A DNA stretch of 64,000 nt from Azomonas tarimensis (GTDB lineage Bacteria > Pseudomonadota > Gammaproteobacteria > Pseudomonadales > Pseudomonadaceae). The notes under the pieces are model-generated. The model was not told the origin of the DNA. It ran no database searches and worked only from the letters and a program-made list of their open reading frames with translations. Where the stretch lies: the NCBI RefSeq assembly GCF_042648805.1, contig NZ_JBHRXZ010000015.1, forward strand, positions 9,738 to 73,737. The letters run 5' to 3'. Numbering within the stretch: the first letter of the stretch is position 1; each line of letters starts with the position of its first letter. This document shows positions 35,391 through 44,785 of the stretch, one piece after another. The translations under genes and the position numbers were made by a program.

Positions 35391-36733
35391 TCGGCGAGCC
35401 CTCCCACCGCGGCGGCGAACAGCCGGCCGCGTTCCTCGAAATTGCGGAACATGTCCAGGCTGGCGCATGCCGGCGACAGCAGCACCGCATCGCCCGCTTG
35501 GGCCAGGCTGGAGGCCTGGCGGACCGCCTCGTCAAGTCCGGCAACGGTCAGCAGCGGCGCCGTATCCTGCAGCACGGCGGCCAGTTGTCCGGCATCGCGA
35601 CCCAGCAACACCACGGCGCGGCAATGACGCGCGACAGGTTCCCGCAGCGGGGCGAAATCCGCACCCTTGCCGTCTCCTCCGGCAATCAGCACCAGTCGTC
35701 CGGCCACATCTGCGCCAAGCCCCTCGATGGCAGCCAGCGCGGCACCGACATTGGTGGCCTTGGAGTCGTCGTAGTAAGCGACCCCTTGGTGCTCGCCCAC
35801 CCACTGACAGCGATGCGCCAGGCCAGCGAAGCCGCGCAGCGCCGCGAGCATGGCCGCCATCGGCAGGCCGGCCGCGTGGCCGAGAGCCAGTGCCGCGAGG
35901 GCGTTGGAATGGTTGTGCGCGCCGCGGATCTTCAGCTCGCTCACCGGCATCAATGGCTGGAACTCGAACGCCAGGTGTTTTTCGCCGTCCCGCTCGATCA
36001 GCCCGAAACCCTTGAAGTCAGGGCGCCCGAGGCCAAAGGTCCAGAGCGGCAAGTCCTCGCGCAGCAGCGGCCGGCTGAGCGGGTCGTCGCGGTTCACCAC
36101 CACCTGCCGGGCACCGCGGAAGATCCGGTGCTTGGCCTGGTGATAGGCCGGCAGACCGCTGTAGCGATCCATGTGGTCCTCACTGATATTCAGGCAAGTC
36201 GCCACTTCGGCGTCCAGTCGCTCGGTGGTTTCCAGCTGGAAACTCGACAGTTCGAGCACGTACAGCTCGACGCCGTCATCCAGCAGATCCAGCGCCGGCG
36301 TGCCCAGGTTGCCGCCTACCGCCACCCGGCGTCCGGCCATCTCGGCCATCAGCCCCACCAGGGTGGTCACGGTACTTTTCGCGTTGGAGCCGGTGATGGC
36401 GACGATCGGCGCTTTCGCTTCGTGAGCGAACAGGTCGATGTCACCAGAAAGCTTCACGCCACGCGCCGCTGCCTGCTGCAACGCGGGGGTAGCGACCGAC
36501 AGGCCCGGGCTCACCAGCAGCTCGCTGGCGCGGCAGAGAAAATCGACGTCGAGTTCCCCGCAGCGCACCTCCACCTCGGGGAATTCCTGTGCCAGCGTGG
36601 CCTGTTCCGGCGGGTTGTCCCGCGTGTCGACCACGGCAAAGGGCAGGCCACGGCGCGCCAGATGGCGAACCACGGACATACCGCTCTTGCCGAGGCCGAC
36701 AACGATGCGGAACTGGTCGGACGCAATCAACAC
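35384..36733 (-). CDS. murD: UDP-N-acetylmuramoylalanine-D-glutamate ligase
   Basis: Adds D-Glu to the stem peptide. Its 449 residues show FRIVVGLGKSGMSVVRHL, ATP loop ITGSNAKSTVTTLVG, ELSSFQLE, YYDDSKATNVGA and LLSPACASLDMF. GTG 36733 has GAGG 9 bases upstream; the in-frame TTG at 36739 is only 3 bases from it and less likely. Confidence 0.94.
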   Translation of the reverse strand: MLIASDQFRIVVGLGKSGMSVVRHLARRGLPFAVVDTRDNPPEQATLAQEFPEVEVRCGELDVDFLCRASELLVSPGLSVATPALQQAAARGVKLSGDIDLFAHEAKAPIVAITGSNAKSTVTTLVGLMAEMAGRRVAVGGNLGTPALDLLDDGVELYVLELSSFQLETTERLDAEVATCLNISEDHMDRYSGLPAYHQAKHRIFRGARQVVVNRDDPLSRPLLREDLPLWTFGLGRPDFKGFGLIERDGEKHLAFEFQPLMPVSELKIRGAHNHSNALAALALGHAAGLPMAAMLAALRGFAGLAHRCQWVGEHQGVAYYDDSKATNVGAALAAIEGLGADVAGRLVLIAGGDGKGADFAPLREPVARHCRAVVLLGRDAGQLAAVLQDTAPLLTVAGLDEAVRQASSLAQAGDAVLLSPACASLDMFRNFEERGRLFAAAVGGLAEC

Positions 36734-36739
36734 GCTCAA

Positions 36740-37822
36740 TTACCTCAGCTTCAGGGTGGCAAGGCCAACCAGCACGAGAATCACCGTGATGATCCAGAAT
36801 CGGACGATCACGCGCGGCTCGGGCCAGCCCTTGAGTTCAAAGTGGTGGTGGATCGGCGCCATGCGAAACACGCGTTTGCCGGTGAGCTTGAACGAAGCCA
36901 CCTGGATCATGACCGAGAGGGTTTCCATGACGAACACGCCGCCCATGATGAACAGCACCACCTCCTGGCGAACGATCACCGCGATGGTGCCCAGCGCGGC
37001 GCCCAGCGCCAGCGCGCCGACGTCACCCATGAACACCTGCGCCGGATAGGTGTTGAACCAGAGAAAGCCCAGGCCCGCACCGATCAGCGCGCCGCAGAAC
37101 ACGATCAGCTCGCCAGCGCCCGGAACATAGGGAATCAGCAGGTACTCGGCGAAATTCACGTTGCCCGACAGGTAGCAGAAGATGCCCAGCGCACCGCCGA
37201 CCATGACCGTCGGCATGATCGCCAGCCCGTCCAGCCCATCGGTGAGGTTCACCGCATTGCTCGAGCCGACGATGACGAAGTAGGTCAGCACGATGAAGCC
37301 GATGCCGAGCGGGATCTCGATGTCCTTGATCAAGGGCACGATGAAGATGGTTTCGATGGGGTTCTGCGCGGTCATATAAAGGAAGACCGCGGCACCGAAG
37401 CCGAACACCGATTGCCAGAAATACTTCCAGCGGCTCGGCAGGCCGCGGGAGTTCTTTTCGATCACCTTGCGGTAGTCGTCTACCCAGCCGATGGCGCCGA
37501 ACAGCAGGGTAACCAGCAGCACCACCCACACGTAGCGGTTCGACAGGTCGGCCCAGAGCAGCGTACTGATGCCGATCGCCGAGAGAATCAGCGCACCGCC
37601 CATGGTCGGGGTGCCGCGCTTGGAGAGATGCGACTGCGGACCGTCGTTGCGCACCGCCTGGCCGATCTGGCGGATCTGCAGGGTGCGGATCATCCAGGGG
37701 CCCAGCCACAGCGCCAGGGCCAGGGCAGTCAACACCCCGAGGATCCCGCGCAGGGACAGGTACTGGAAGACGGAAAATCCCGTATGGAACTGCTGGAGCC
37801 ATGCCGAGAGCAGAAGCAGCAT
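36740..37822 (-). CDS. mraY: Phospho-MurNAc-pentapeptide translocase
   Basis: Transfers phospho-MurNAc-pentapeptide to undecaprenyl phosphate, forming lipid I. It has 360 residues, ten membrane helices, and acidic motifs GWVDDYRKV, NLTDGLDGLA and FMGDVGALALG plus the HHHFEL loop. ATG 37822 overlaps the murF stop by one base. Confidence 0.97.
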   Translation of the reverse strand: MLLLLSAWLQQFHTGFSVFQYLSLRGILGVLTALALALWLGPWMIRTLQIRQIGQAVRNDGPQSHLSKRGTPTMGGALILSAIGISTLLWADLSNRYVWVVLLVTLLFGAIGWVDDYRKVIEKNSRGLPSRWKYFWQSVFGFGAAVFLYMTAQNPIETIFIVPLIKDIEIPLGIGFIVLTYFVIVGSSNAVNLTDGLDGLAIMPTVMVGGALGIFCYLSGNVNFAEYLLIPYVPGAGELIVFCGALIGAGLGFLWFNTYPAQVFMGDVGALALGAALGTIAVIVRQEVVLFIMGGVFVMETLSVMIQVASFKLTGKRVFRMAPIHHHFELKGWPEPRVIVRFWIITVILVLVGLATLKLR

Positions 37823-39189
37823 CAATGTTTCTCCATGGTTGCTTCGCTCAGGGCGCTGACGACCCTGTCCATTGCGGCACTGCGAGAGCCTTTGATCAGA
37901 AGCGTGGTGCCCGCCCGGCATTCGGCCCTCAAAGCCTCGATCAATGCCGGTTGGCTGTTGAAATGGCGGCCGCCCGGGCCAAAGGCGGCGACGGCATGCG
38001 CCATCTCGGGGCCGACCGCGAACAGCCCTTCCACCGTGCCGCGGGCATGCTCGCCCACTTGGCGGTGGCCGGCTCTGGACCATTGCCCGAGTTCGCCCAT
38101 GTCTCCCAGCACCAGCAGGCGCCGTGGCGCAAAACTCGCCAGCAGGTCGACCGCCGCGCACATGGACGCCGGATTGGCGTTGTAACTGTCGTCGATCAAC
38201 CGCACCCCGTTGAGGCCGAACTGCGCCACTGCACGCCCCCTGACCGGCTGCAACCACTGCAGCCCCTTGACGATGTCGGCCAGCTCCACACCCATGGCGT
38301 GGGTGACCGCCGCGGCCGCCACGGCATTGGCTACGTTGTGACGGCCTAGCAGGTTGAGCTGCACTGCGGCCGAGCCCTCCGGCCCATGCAGCACGAAGCT
38401 CGGGCAGCCGCGGGCGTCCTGATCCAGCCCGGCTGCATGAAAGTCAGCGTCGGGGTTGTGCACGCTGAAGCTCAGTACCCGGCGCTCACCGGCACGCTGC
38501 TTCCAGATGGGAAAGGCCTTGTCGTCCAGATTGAGCACCGCCACGCCGCCCTGGCGCAGCCCTTCGATGATTTCACCCTTGGCCTCGACGATGCGCTCCG
38601 GGCCGCCGAATTCCCCCACATGGGCGTTGCCCGCGTTGGTGATCAGACACACCTGCGGATGGGTAAGGGATACCGTGTAGGCGATCTCGCCTACTGTCGA
38701 GGCACCGAGTTCGATGATCGCGCTGCGGTGCTGCGGGCCCAGCTCGAGCAGGGTCAGCGGCGCCCCGAGATCATTGTTGAGGTTACCGCGGGTGGCCAGC
38801 ACGGCCTCGGCGTCGCCAGCTGCGACGCGTAGGATGCTGGCGATCAGCTCCTTGGCGGTGGTCTTGCCGCTGGAGCCGGTCACGGCAGCGACCATGCCGT
38901 CGTACGCCTCGCGATTGAGCGCGCCCAGCCGGCCCAGTGCCAGGCGGGTATCCGGCACCAGCAGCTGCGGGATGGCGCAGTCGGCCACTTCGCGGCTGAC
39001 CAGCGCTGCCACTGCACCCTTGGCAGCGGCCTCTGCCAGATAGGCATGACCGTCGAAATTCGGGCCGACCAGGGCAACGAACAGCTGGCCCGGCAGGATC
39101 GCCCGGCTGTCGGTGCTCACCGCGGAAAAATGGGTATCGTCGCCAATCAGGCGCGCCGACAGCGGCTCGAGCAACTGGCTCAGGCGCAT
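37822..39189 (-). CDS. murF: UDP-MurNAc-tripeptide-D-Ala-D-Ala ligase
   Basis: Adds D-Ala-D-Ala to complete the pentapeptide. Its 455 residues show VTGSSGKTTAKELIASIL, ELGASTVGEIAY, LIDDSYNANPASMCAAVD and VLGDMGELG. ATG 39189 is 4 bases past the murE stop; its Shine-Dalgarno (TTGAAGCG) is weak, so translation is probably coupled. Confidence 0.95.
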   Translation of the reverse strand: MRLSQLLEPLSARLIGDDTHFSAVSTDSRAILPGQLFVALVGPNFDGHAYLAEAAAKGAVAALVSREVADCAIPQLLVPDTRLALGRLGALNREAYDGMVAAVTGSSGKTTAKELIASILRVAAGDAEAVLATRGNLNNDLGAPLTLLELGPQHRSAIIELGASTVGEIAYTVSLTHPQVCLITNAGNAHVGEFGGPERIVEAKGEIIEGLRQGGVAVLNLDDKAFPIWKQRAGERRVLSFSVHNPDADFHAAGLDQDARGCPSFVLHGPEGSAAVQLNLLGRHNVANAVAAAAVTHAMGVELADIVKGLQWLQPVRGRAVAQFGLNGVRLIDDSYNANPASMCAAVDLLASFAPRRLLVLGDMGELGQWSRAGHRQVGEHARGTVEGLFAVGPEMAHAVAAFGPGGRHFNSQPALIEALRAECRAGTTLLIKGSRSAAMDRVVSALSEATMEKH

Positions 39190-39193
39190 CGCT

Positions 39194-40657
39194 TCAAGCA
39201 CTGGTGTCCTCCCAGGCGTCCAGCGCCCTGCTTGCTTCGTCGACATCGGAGAAGGGCAGCCGCTGCCCCTGGATCTCCTGGTAATCCTCATGTCCCTTGC
39301 CGGCTAGCAACACCAGGTCGCCGACGCGGCTGCTGGCGATCAGCTGGGCGATGGCGCGGGCACGAAGGGGGACGAATTCTACTGATTCGGGCGCCGTGAA
39401 TCCCGACCGAACGTCGAGCTGAATCGTTGCAGGATCTTCACCGCGCGGGTTGTCGTCGGTGACGGTCACGGTATCGGCCAGACGCTCGGCGACGGCCGCC
39501 ATCAGGGGCCGCTTGCCCTTGTCACGCTCGCCGCCGCAGCCGAACAGGCAACGCAGGCGGCCCTGGGCATGTGGACGCAGCGCCAGCAGGGCCTTTTCCA
39601 GGGCATCGGGGGTGTGGGCGTAGTCGACCACCACCAGCGGCCGATCAACGCCGCCAAGGCGCTGCATGCGCCCGGGCGGGCCATCGAGCCGGGGCATCAC
39701 TTCCAGCACTTCGTCGAGGGGATAGCCCATCCCCAGCAGGGTGCCCACCACCGCCAGCAGGTTGCTCAGGTTGAACGCGCCGAGCAGCGGGCTGCGCAGG
39801 GCGCGCTCGCCCTGTGCCGTCATCAGGCGGGCGCGGACGCCGCCGTCGTTGAAACGCGCCGCTGGGCAATACAATGAGGCACCGGCATCCTCCAGGCTGT
39901 AGGTGATCAGGGTCGACTCGCCCGGCGCCGAGGCGAGCCGACGTCCGAAGGCATCGTCAAGGTTGACCACCCGATGCTTGAGGCCGGGCATCTCGAACAG
40001 CCGGGCCTTGGCTGCCCCGTAGGCCTCCATGCTGCCGTGGTAGTCGAGATGATCGCGGGACAGATTGGTGAACACCGCCACATCGAAGGCCAGCGCCGCC
40101 ACTCGCCCCTGCTCGAGCCCGTGGGACGACACCTCCATGGCGACCGCCCGGGCGCCAGCCTGCTTCAGCTGCGCCAGCCCTTCCTGGACGCCCAGGGCAT
40201 CCGGCGTGGTGTGCATGCCCTGCTTCAGCGCTCCGTGAAAGCCATTGCCCAGCGTGCCGATGAGCCCGCAGCGCTCGCCCAGGAGATCCAGCGCCTGAGC
40301 CACCAACTGGCTCACGGTGGTCTTGCCATTGGTGCCGGTGATGCCGACCAGGCGCAGGCTGCGGCTGGGTTCGCCATGAAAGCGGCCGGCGATGTAGGAC
40401 AGCTGGGCAGCCAGCCCCCTGACCGGAATCAGCAGCGCGGTGTCCGCCTTAATTGGCTCGGCACCTTCGGCCTCGTAGGCGACCGCCACCGCACCACGCG
40501 CGATCGCATCGGCAATGTGCTGGCGACCGTCCTGGCGCAGGCCCGGTACCGCCAGGAACAGATCGCCCGGCCGGGTCTTGCGGCTGTCCAGGGTCAATGC
40601 GCGCACCAGCACCGAACGTGGCGCCTGGGGCAACAGATAATCGAGTGGAACGCCCAT
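39194..40657 (-). CDS. murE: UDP-MurNAc-dipeptide-meso-diaminopimelate ligase
   Basis: Adds meso-diaminopimelate to the stem peptide. Its 487 residues show ITGTNGKTTVSQLVAQ, MEVSSHGLEQGRV, LSRDHLDYHGSM and the DDNPRGEDP motif whose DNPR binds diaminopimelate rather than lysine. The start overlaps the ftsI stop by one base (TGATG). Confidence 0.97.
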   Translation of the reverse strand: MGVPLDYLLPQAPRSVLVRALTLDSRKTRPGDLFLAVPGLRQDGRQHIADAIARGAVAVAYEAEGAEPIKADTALLIPVRGLAAQLSYIAGRFHGEPSRSLRLVGITGTNGKTTVSQLVAQALDLLGERCGLIGTLGNGFHGALKQGMHTTPDALGVQEGLAQLKQAGARAVAMEVSSHGLEQGRVAALAFDVAVFTNLSRDHLDYHGSMEAYGAAKARLFEMPGLKHRVVNLDDAFGRRLASAPGESTLITYSLEDAGASLYCPAARFNDGGVRARLMTAQGERALRSPLLGAFNLSNLLAVVGTLLGMGYPLDEVLEVMPRLDGPPGRMQRLGGVDRPLVVVDYAHTPDALEKALLALRPHAQGRLRCLFGCGGERDKGKRPLMAAVAERLADTVTVTDDNPRGEDPATIQLDVRSGFTAPESVEFVPLRARAIAQLIASSRVGDLVLLAGKGHEDYQEIQGQRLPFSDVDEASRALDAWEDTSA

Positions 40658-42384
40658 CAGCCGCGCCCTCCGTTTCGCGCCTTGGCATCGGCGGTTTTCA
40701 GCTCGGGGCTCGGCAGGTTGTCCGGCGTGACGTTGAGCAGGCGCAGCGAGTGCGCCATCACCTTGCCAAACACCGGTGCGGCCACCAGGCCACCGAAATA
40801 GCCCTTGGTGCTGGGCTCGTCGATCACCACCACCGCGGCGATACGCGGGTTGGACACCGGCGCCACGCCCGCGAAGAAGGCGCGGTAGGCATCCTTGGTA
40901 TAGCCCCCGGTGCCGGAGATCTTTTTCGCCGTACCGCTCTTGCCACCGACCTGGTAGCCCGGAATCCTGGCTCGCACACCACCGCCGCCTTCGTCCTCGA
41001 CCACTGCACGCAGCATCTTCAGCACCGCGTCGGCCACCTGCTTGTCCATCACCTGGGTACCCTCGCGCGGCCGGTCGACCCGCAGCAGTGACAGCGGCAC
41101 CGATTTGCCGCCATTGCCAAGCGTCGCGTAGGCGTGCGCCAGTTGCACCGCGGTCACCGAAAGGCCGTAACCGTAGGCCAGCGACGCGGTTTCAGCCTCG
41201 CGCCAGCGGCGGTGGTTGGGCAGGCTGCCAACCCGTTCGCCAGGAAAGCCAAGCCCGGTGTCCTGGCCGAAACCGGCCTGCTGCATGACCGCATAGACCG
41301 GCTCGGCACCGATATCCAGGGCGATCTTGCTCACCCCGACGTTGCTCGATTTCATCAGGATGCCGGTCAGGTCCATCATGTCGCCGCGCGAGACGTCGCG
41401 AATGGTGTAGCGGCCGATGCGCATCCAGCCCGGCCGGGTGTCGATCATCGAGTTCGGCTGATAGCGGCCGGAGGCCAGCGCGGCGGCGATGGAGAAGGGC
41501 TTGACCGTCGAGCCGGGCTCGAACACATCGATCATCGCCCGGTTGCGCATCGCCGCCGGCTGCAGATTGCGGCGGTTGTTCGGGTTGTAGGTGGGCTGGT
41601 TGGCCATGGCGAGGATCTCGCCGGTCTTCACGTCGATCATCACCAGGCTGGCCGCCTTGGCGCCGTGCTCGATCATGGCGTTGCGCAGTTCTCGATGCGC
41701 CAGGTACTGCAGGCGCAGGTCGATCGACAGCGCCACCGGCTTGCCCGGCTTGGCGTTCTGCACCACCTGCACATCCTTGATCAGCCGGCCGCGGCGGTCC
41801 TTGAGCACCTGGCGGCGTCCGGGCACGCCGGCAAGCCATTCGTCATAGGCCAGTTCGATGCCTTCGCGGCCGCGGTCGTCGATATCGGTAAAGCCCACCA
41901 CATGGGCGGCGACATCACCCGCCGGGTAGAAGCGGCGAAACTCTTCCTGCGAATAGACGCCTGGGATCTTCAGCGCCAGGACCTCGTCGCCCTGCTCCGG
42001 GGTCAGCCCGCGGGTGAGGTACATGAATTCGCGCGCGGCCAGCTGGGTAATACGTTCGCGCAGAGCCTTGGGCTCCTGCCCCAGTGCTGTGGCCAGTTCA
42101 TCGAGACGCCCGGGAGCCGTCACCAGTTCCTTCGGGTTGCCCCACAGGGTGGTCACCGGAGTGCTGACCGCCAGCGGCTCGCCATGCCGGTCGGTCATAA
42201 GCCCGCGATGCGCCGGAATAGGAATATGCCGCACGCTGCGCGCATCGCCCTGGCCCTTGAGAAAGCCGGGATCGAGCACCTGCAGGTCGACGATGCGCCA
42301 GCCAATGAGCGCAATCATGACCGCGAGCAGGCCCAGCACCAGGCGAAAGCGCCAGGGATACAAGGCGCCGTCGAGACGCATCAT
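40657..42384 (-). CDS. ftsI: Septal peptidoglycan transpeptidase FtsI (PBP3)
   Basis: Class B penicillin-binding protein that cross-links septal peptidoglycan. It has 575 residues: an N-terminal membrane anchor (about 14-31), a pedestal domain, then the transpeptidase with Ser292 in GSTVKPF, KSSNVG and KSGTAKK as the three active-site motifs. The start overlaps ftsL by four bases. Confidence 0.97.
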   Translation of the reverse strand: MMRLDGALYPWRFRLVLGLLAVMIALIGWRIVDLQVLDPGFLKGQGDARSVRHIPIPAHRGLMTDRHGEPLAVSTPVTTLWGNPKELVTAPGRLDELATALGQEPKALRERITQLAAREFMYLTRGLTPEQGDEVLALKIPGVYSQEEFRRFYPAGDVAAHVVGFTDIDDRGREGIELAYDEWLAGVPGRRQVLKDRRGRLIKDVQVVQNAKPGKPVALSIDLRLQYLAHRELRNAMIEHGAKAASLVMIDVKTGEILAMANQPTYNPNNRRNLQPAAMRNRAMIDVFEPGSTVKPFSIAAALASGRYQPNSMIDTRPGWMRIGRYTIRDVSRGDMMDLTGILMKSSNVGVSKIALDIGAEPVYAVMQQAGFGQDTGLGFPGERVGSLPNHRRWREAETASLAYGYGLSVTAVQLAHAYATLGNGGKSVPLSLLRVDRPREGTQVMDKQVADAVLKMLRAVVEDEGGGGVRARIPGYQVGGKSGTAKKISGTGGYTKDAYRAFFAGVAPVSNPRIAAVVVIDEPSTKGYFGGLVAAPVFGKVMAHSLRLLNVTPDNLPSPELKTADAKARNGGRG

Positions 42385-42671
42385 GGCTTCACCAGCCTGA
42401 CGTCGAGCGCCTCGGGCACACGCATTTCCAGGCGTTCACTGGCCAGGCTCTCGATCCGGCTATGGGCGGTCCAGGTGCTCTGCTCCAGCACCAGCCTGCC
42501 CCACTCGGCCTGCGCCTTGTCGCGCACGCTCAACTCGCCATACAGGTCATTGAGCAACTGCCGGTTCCAGTGCGCGGTGTAGGCCACGCCCAGGGCGGTT
42601 CCCAGCACGGCGACGAACAGCGCCAGCATGATTAGCGTGCCTCGCGGCATGGCGCGCAGCGAACGGCTCAT
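42381..42671 (-). CDS. ftsL: Cell division protein FtsL
   Basis: Bitopic divisome protein that, with FtsB, activates FtsWI. It has 96 residues: short tail, one membrane helix at about 13-32 (LIMLALFVAVLGTALGVAYT), then a periplasmic coiled coil (WNRQLLNDLYGELSVRDK). It overlaps both neighbours by ATGA. Confidence 0.94.
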   Translation of the reverse strand: MSRSLRAMPRGTLIMLALFVAVLGTALGVAYTAHWNRQLLNDLYGELSVRDKAQAEWGRLVLEQSTWTAHSRIESLASERLEMRVPEALDVRLVKP

Positions 42672-43615
42672 CGCAGCTTCTCCGCAACCCGCATCACCGC
42701 GCTACGCGAGCGCGGGTTGGCCGAGACCTCGGCCGGCGAGGCGTATTGTGGCTTGCCGATCAGTTTCAGGCGCGGATCGAAAGGCTTGACCCGCACCGGC
42801 AGGTCACGCGGCAGCGCATCGGCTTCACCCTTGACCTGACGGCGCATGAACTGCTTGACCAGGCGATCCTCGAGCGAATGAAAGCTGATCACCACCAGCC
42901 GTCCGCCTACCGCCAGCGCCTCGAGCGCCGCCTCGAGGCCGGCCTCGAGATCGCCTAGTTCGTTGTTGATGAAGATGCGCAGGCCCTGGAAGGCGCGGGT
43001 CGCCGGATTCTTGCCCTTTTCCCAGGCCGGATTGGCCTCGGTCAGGACCTTGGCCAAGTCCAGGGTACGCTCGAAGGGGCGCTCGGCGCGACGCGCCACC
43101 ACGGCGCGGGCCATCCGCCGGGCGAAGCGCTCCTCGCCGTAATCCTTGAAAACCCGGGCGATCTCTTCTTCCGGAGCCTGCGCCACCCACTGCGCCGCAC
43201 TGATCCCACGCGAGGGGTCCATGCGCATGTCCAGCGGACCATCATGGGTGAAGCTGAACCCGCGTTCAGCCTCGTCCAACTGCGGTGAAGAAACCCCGAG
43301 ATCGAGCAGGATGCCGTCGACCCGGCCGTTCCAGCCGCGTTGCGCCACCTCCTCGGCCAGCTCGGCGAAGCTGCGCTGTACAACGACGAAGCGGCCGTCT
43401 TCGGCCGCTAGGGTATGCCCCGCCAGGATCGCCTGCGGATCCTTGTCGAACCCCAGCAGGCAGCCGTCCGGGCCGAGGCGATCGAGCAGCAGGCGGCTAT
43501 GCCCGCCGCGTCCGAAAGTGCCGTCTATATAGCGGCCGTCGGCACGCACGGCGAGTGCGGCAATAGCTTCGTCGAGCAACACGGTGACGTGCTGCGAGCT
43601 GCTGGTCGGATTCAC
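42668..43615 (-). CDS. rsmH: 16S rRNA C1402 N4-methyltransferase
   Basis: SAM-dependent methylase of 16S rRNA. Its 315 residues show VTVLLDEAI, GRYIDGTFGRGGHSRLLL and LLDLGVSSPQLDEAERGFSF. GTG 43615 overlaps the mraZ stop (GTGA), implying coupling; the ribosome site is weak. A longer in-frame reading to 43696 lies within mraZ. Confidence 0.94.
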   Translation of the reverse strand: MNPTSSSQHVTVLLDEAIAALAVRADGRYIDGTFGRGGHSRLLLDRLGPDGCLLGFDKDPQAILAGHTLAAEDGRFVVVQRSFAELAEEVAQRGWNGRVDGILLDLGVSSPQLDEAERGFSFTHDGPLDMRMDPSRGISAAQWVAQAPEEEIARVFKDYGEERFARRMARAVVARRAERPFERTLDLAKVLTEANPAWEKGKNPATRAFQGLRIFINNELGDLEAGLEAALEALAVGGRLVVISFHSLEDRLVKQFMRRQVKGEADALPRDLPVRVKPFDPRLKLIGKPQYASPAEVSANPRSRSAVMRVAEKLR

Positions 43616-44067
43616 AGAATTAGGTCGCGCAGTTGATCCGGCAGACCGCCGGGTTGTTTGATGGCCGCGAAGTCCCGCTCGGAGACCGCGATCCACTCGT
43701 CTTCATTCCAGATCTGAAACTTGTTCAGCTGACCGACCAGCATGGCCCGCTTGTCCAGCCCGGCGTAATCGCGCAGGCGCGGTGGAACCAGCACGCGACC
43801 ACTGCCATCGAGTTCCAGATCGACCGCATTGCCGATCAGCACCCGCTGCAGCCGCCGCGAATCCTCATTCAGCGATGGCAGCGAGCGCAGGGTCGCTTCG
43901 ATCTGCTCCCATTCCGGAAGGGGATAGAGACAGAGGCAGCGATCGGATACATCCACGGTCACGACCAATTGCCCCTCGCACCTCGAAACGAGCTCGTCAC
44001 GATACCGGCTAGGCATCGCGAGCCGCCCTTTGGCGTCGAGACTGATGGCATTGGCTCCCCGAAACAC
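43612..44067 (-). CDS. mraZ: Transcriptional regulator MraZ
   Basis: First gene of the dcw cluster; an AbrB-fold ring protein that in Escherichia coli represses its own operon. It has 151 residues with two MraZ repeats: GANAISLDAKGRLAMPSRYR and NAVDLELDGSGRVLVPPRLR, including the DxxGR DNA-contact motifs. Four phased target boxes lie upstream. Confidence 0.96.
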   Translation of the reverse strand: MFRGANAISLDAKGRLAMPSRYRDELVSRCEGQLVVTVDVSDRCLCLYPLPEWEQIEATLRSLPSLNEDSRRLQRVLIGNAVDLELDGSGRVLVPPRLRDYAGLDKRAMLVGQLNKFQIWNEDEWIAVSERDFAAIKQPGGLPDQLRDLIL

Positions 44068-44097
44068 GGTAACGCTCCCCTGGACCAGCTATCCGTG

Positions 44098-44131
44098 CCC
44101 ATTTGACCCACTTTTTTCCACTTTGTACCAC
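44098..44131 (-). promoter_or_regulatory. MraZ operator: four boxes at 10-base spacing
   Basis: On the minus strand GTGG starts at 44131, 44121 and 44111, followed by TGGG at 44101: four boxes exactly one helical turn apart. MraZ binds such repeated TGGG/GTGG boxes. They lie just downstream of the predicted +1, a repressor position, about 30 bases before the mraZ start. Confidence 0.85.
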
Positions 44132-44139
44132 TTCCGCAC

Positions 44140-44169
44140 ACTATAGGAACCGGCCTACCCCACCGTCAA
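44140..44169 (-). promoter_or_regulatory. Promoter of the dcw cluster
   Basis: TTGACG (44164-44169) and TATAGT (44140-44145) with an 18-base spacer, predicted +1 near 44133. This is the only strong sigma-70 promoter I see ahead of mraZ. Confidence 0.8.
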
Positions 44170-44282
44170 GATGAGGTCTAAATGCGAAATCCTTTTAAAG
44201 ACGAAGGGTTAACGGACAAATCGAGACGTCGCGCAAGGAACCGCATAAAGCGGAAGCGTGATTAGCCAGAGGAGGCGGGCGA

Positions 44283-44318
44283 TTGCTCTTCAAACCTGAG
44301 GTGGTTTGTTAAGAGCAA
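44283..44318. repeat. Long inverted repeat between mraZ promoter and rnpB
   Basis: TTGCTCTT then CAAACC, a TGAGGT loop, GGTTTG, a TT bulge and AAGAGCAA: 14 paired bases. On neither strand is it followed by a T-run, so it is not a standard terminator. It lies downstream of rnpB and upstream of the dcw promoter. Confidence 0.6.
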
Positions 44319-44361
44319 GATTATTTCGGACTAAAAAGAGGGGTGTTCAAGCAGGATAAGG

Positions 44362-44720
44362 CGGAGAGTCGATCTGTAAGCCGGGTTCTGTCGAGGACAG
44401 TCATTCCTCTACGACGGCCATCACTGACCGCCTCTAGCAACCTACCCGGATCCAGCGCGGGCCACGCCAATGGATCCCTATTTGGTCTTGCTCCAAGTGG
44501 GGTTTACCTAGCCACGAACTGTTGCCAGTCGTGCGGTGCGCTCTTACCGCACCTTTTCACCCTTACCGGCGCCGAAGCGCTTAGGCGGTTATTTTCTGTG
44601 GCACTTTCCGTAGGCTCACGCCTCCCAGGCGTTACCTGGCACTTCGCCCTGCGGAGCCCGGACTTTCCTCCCTCCTCTCCTGCAAGCAAAAGAGGACAGC
44701 GACTGCCCGATCGACTCTCC
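44362..44720 (-). ncRNA. rnpB: RNase P RNA
   Basis: Catalytic RNA that matures tRNA 5' ends. A bacterial type A RNase P RNA of about 359 nt is recognised by its conserved pieces: GAGGAAAGTCCGGGCTCC near the 5' end, AGGGTGAAAAGGTGCGGTAAG in the middle, and the 3' side with CAGAACCCGGCTTACAG. The ends pair through GAGAGTCGATC and GATCGACTCTC, giving boundaries good to a few bases. It lies between mraZ and rsmI, as in P. aeruginosa. Confidence 0.95.
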
Positions 44721-44785
44721 GGGGCGCAAGGATAGGGACACCGCCGCCCGGCCGCAAGGCAAACTCCTCGCCGTAGACGAAAAGA

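Noticed and set aside
35351..38185. 944-codon plus-strand frame opposite murD and mraY
   Set aside because: His/Gln/Arg-rich mirror of conserved dcw genes; no start signal or domain.
44283..44318. Intrinsic terminator for rnpB
   Set aside because: The hairpin is strong but no T-run follows on the minus strand; kept as an unexplained inverted repeat.
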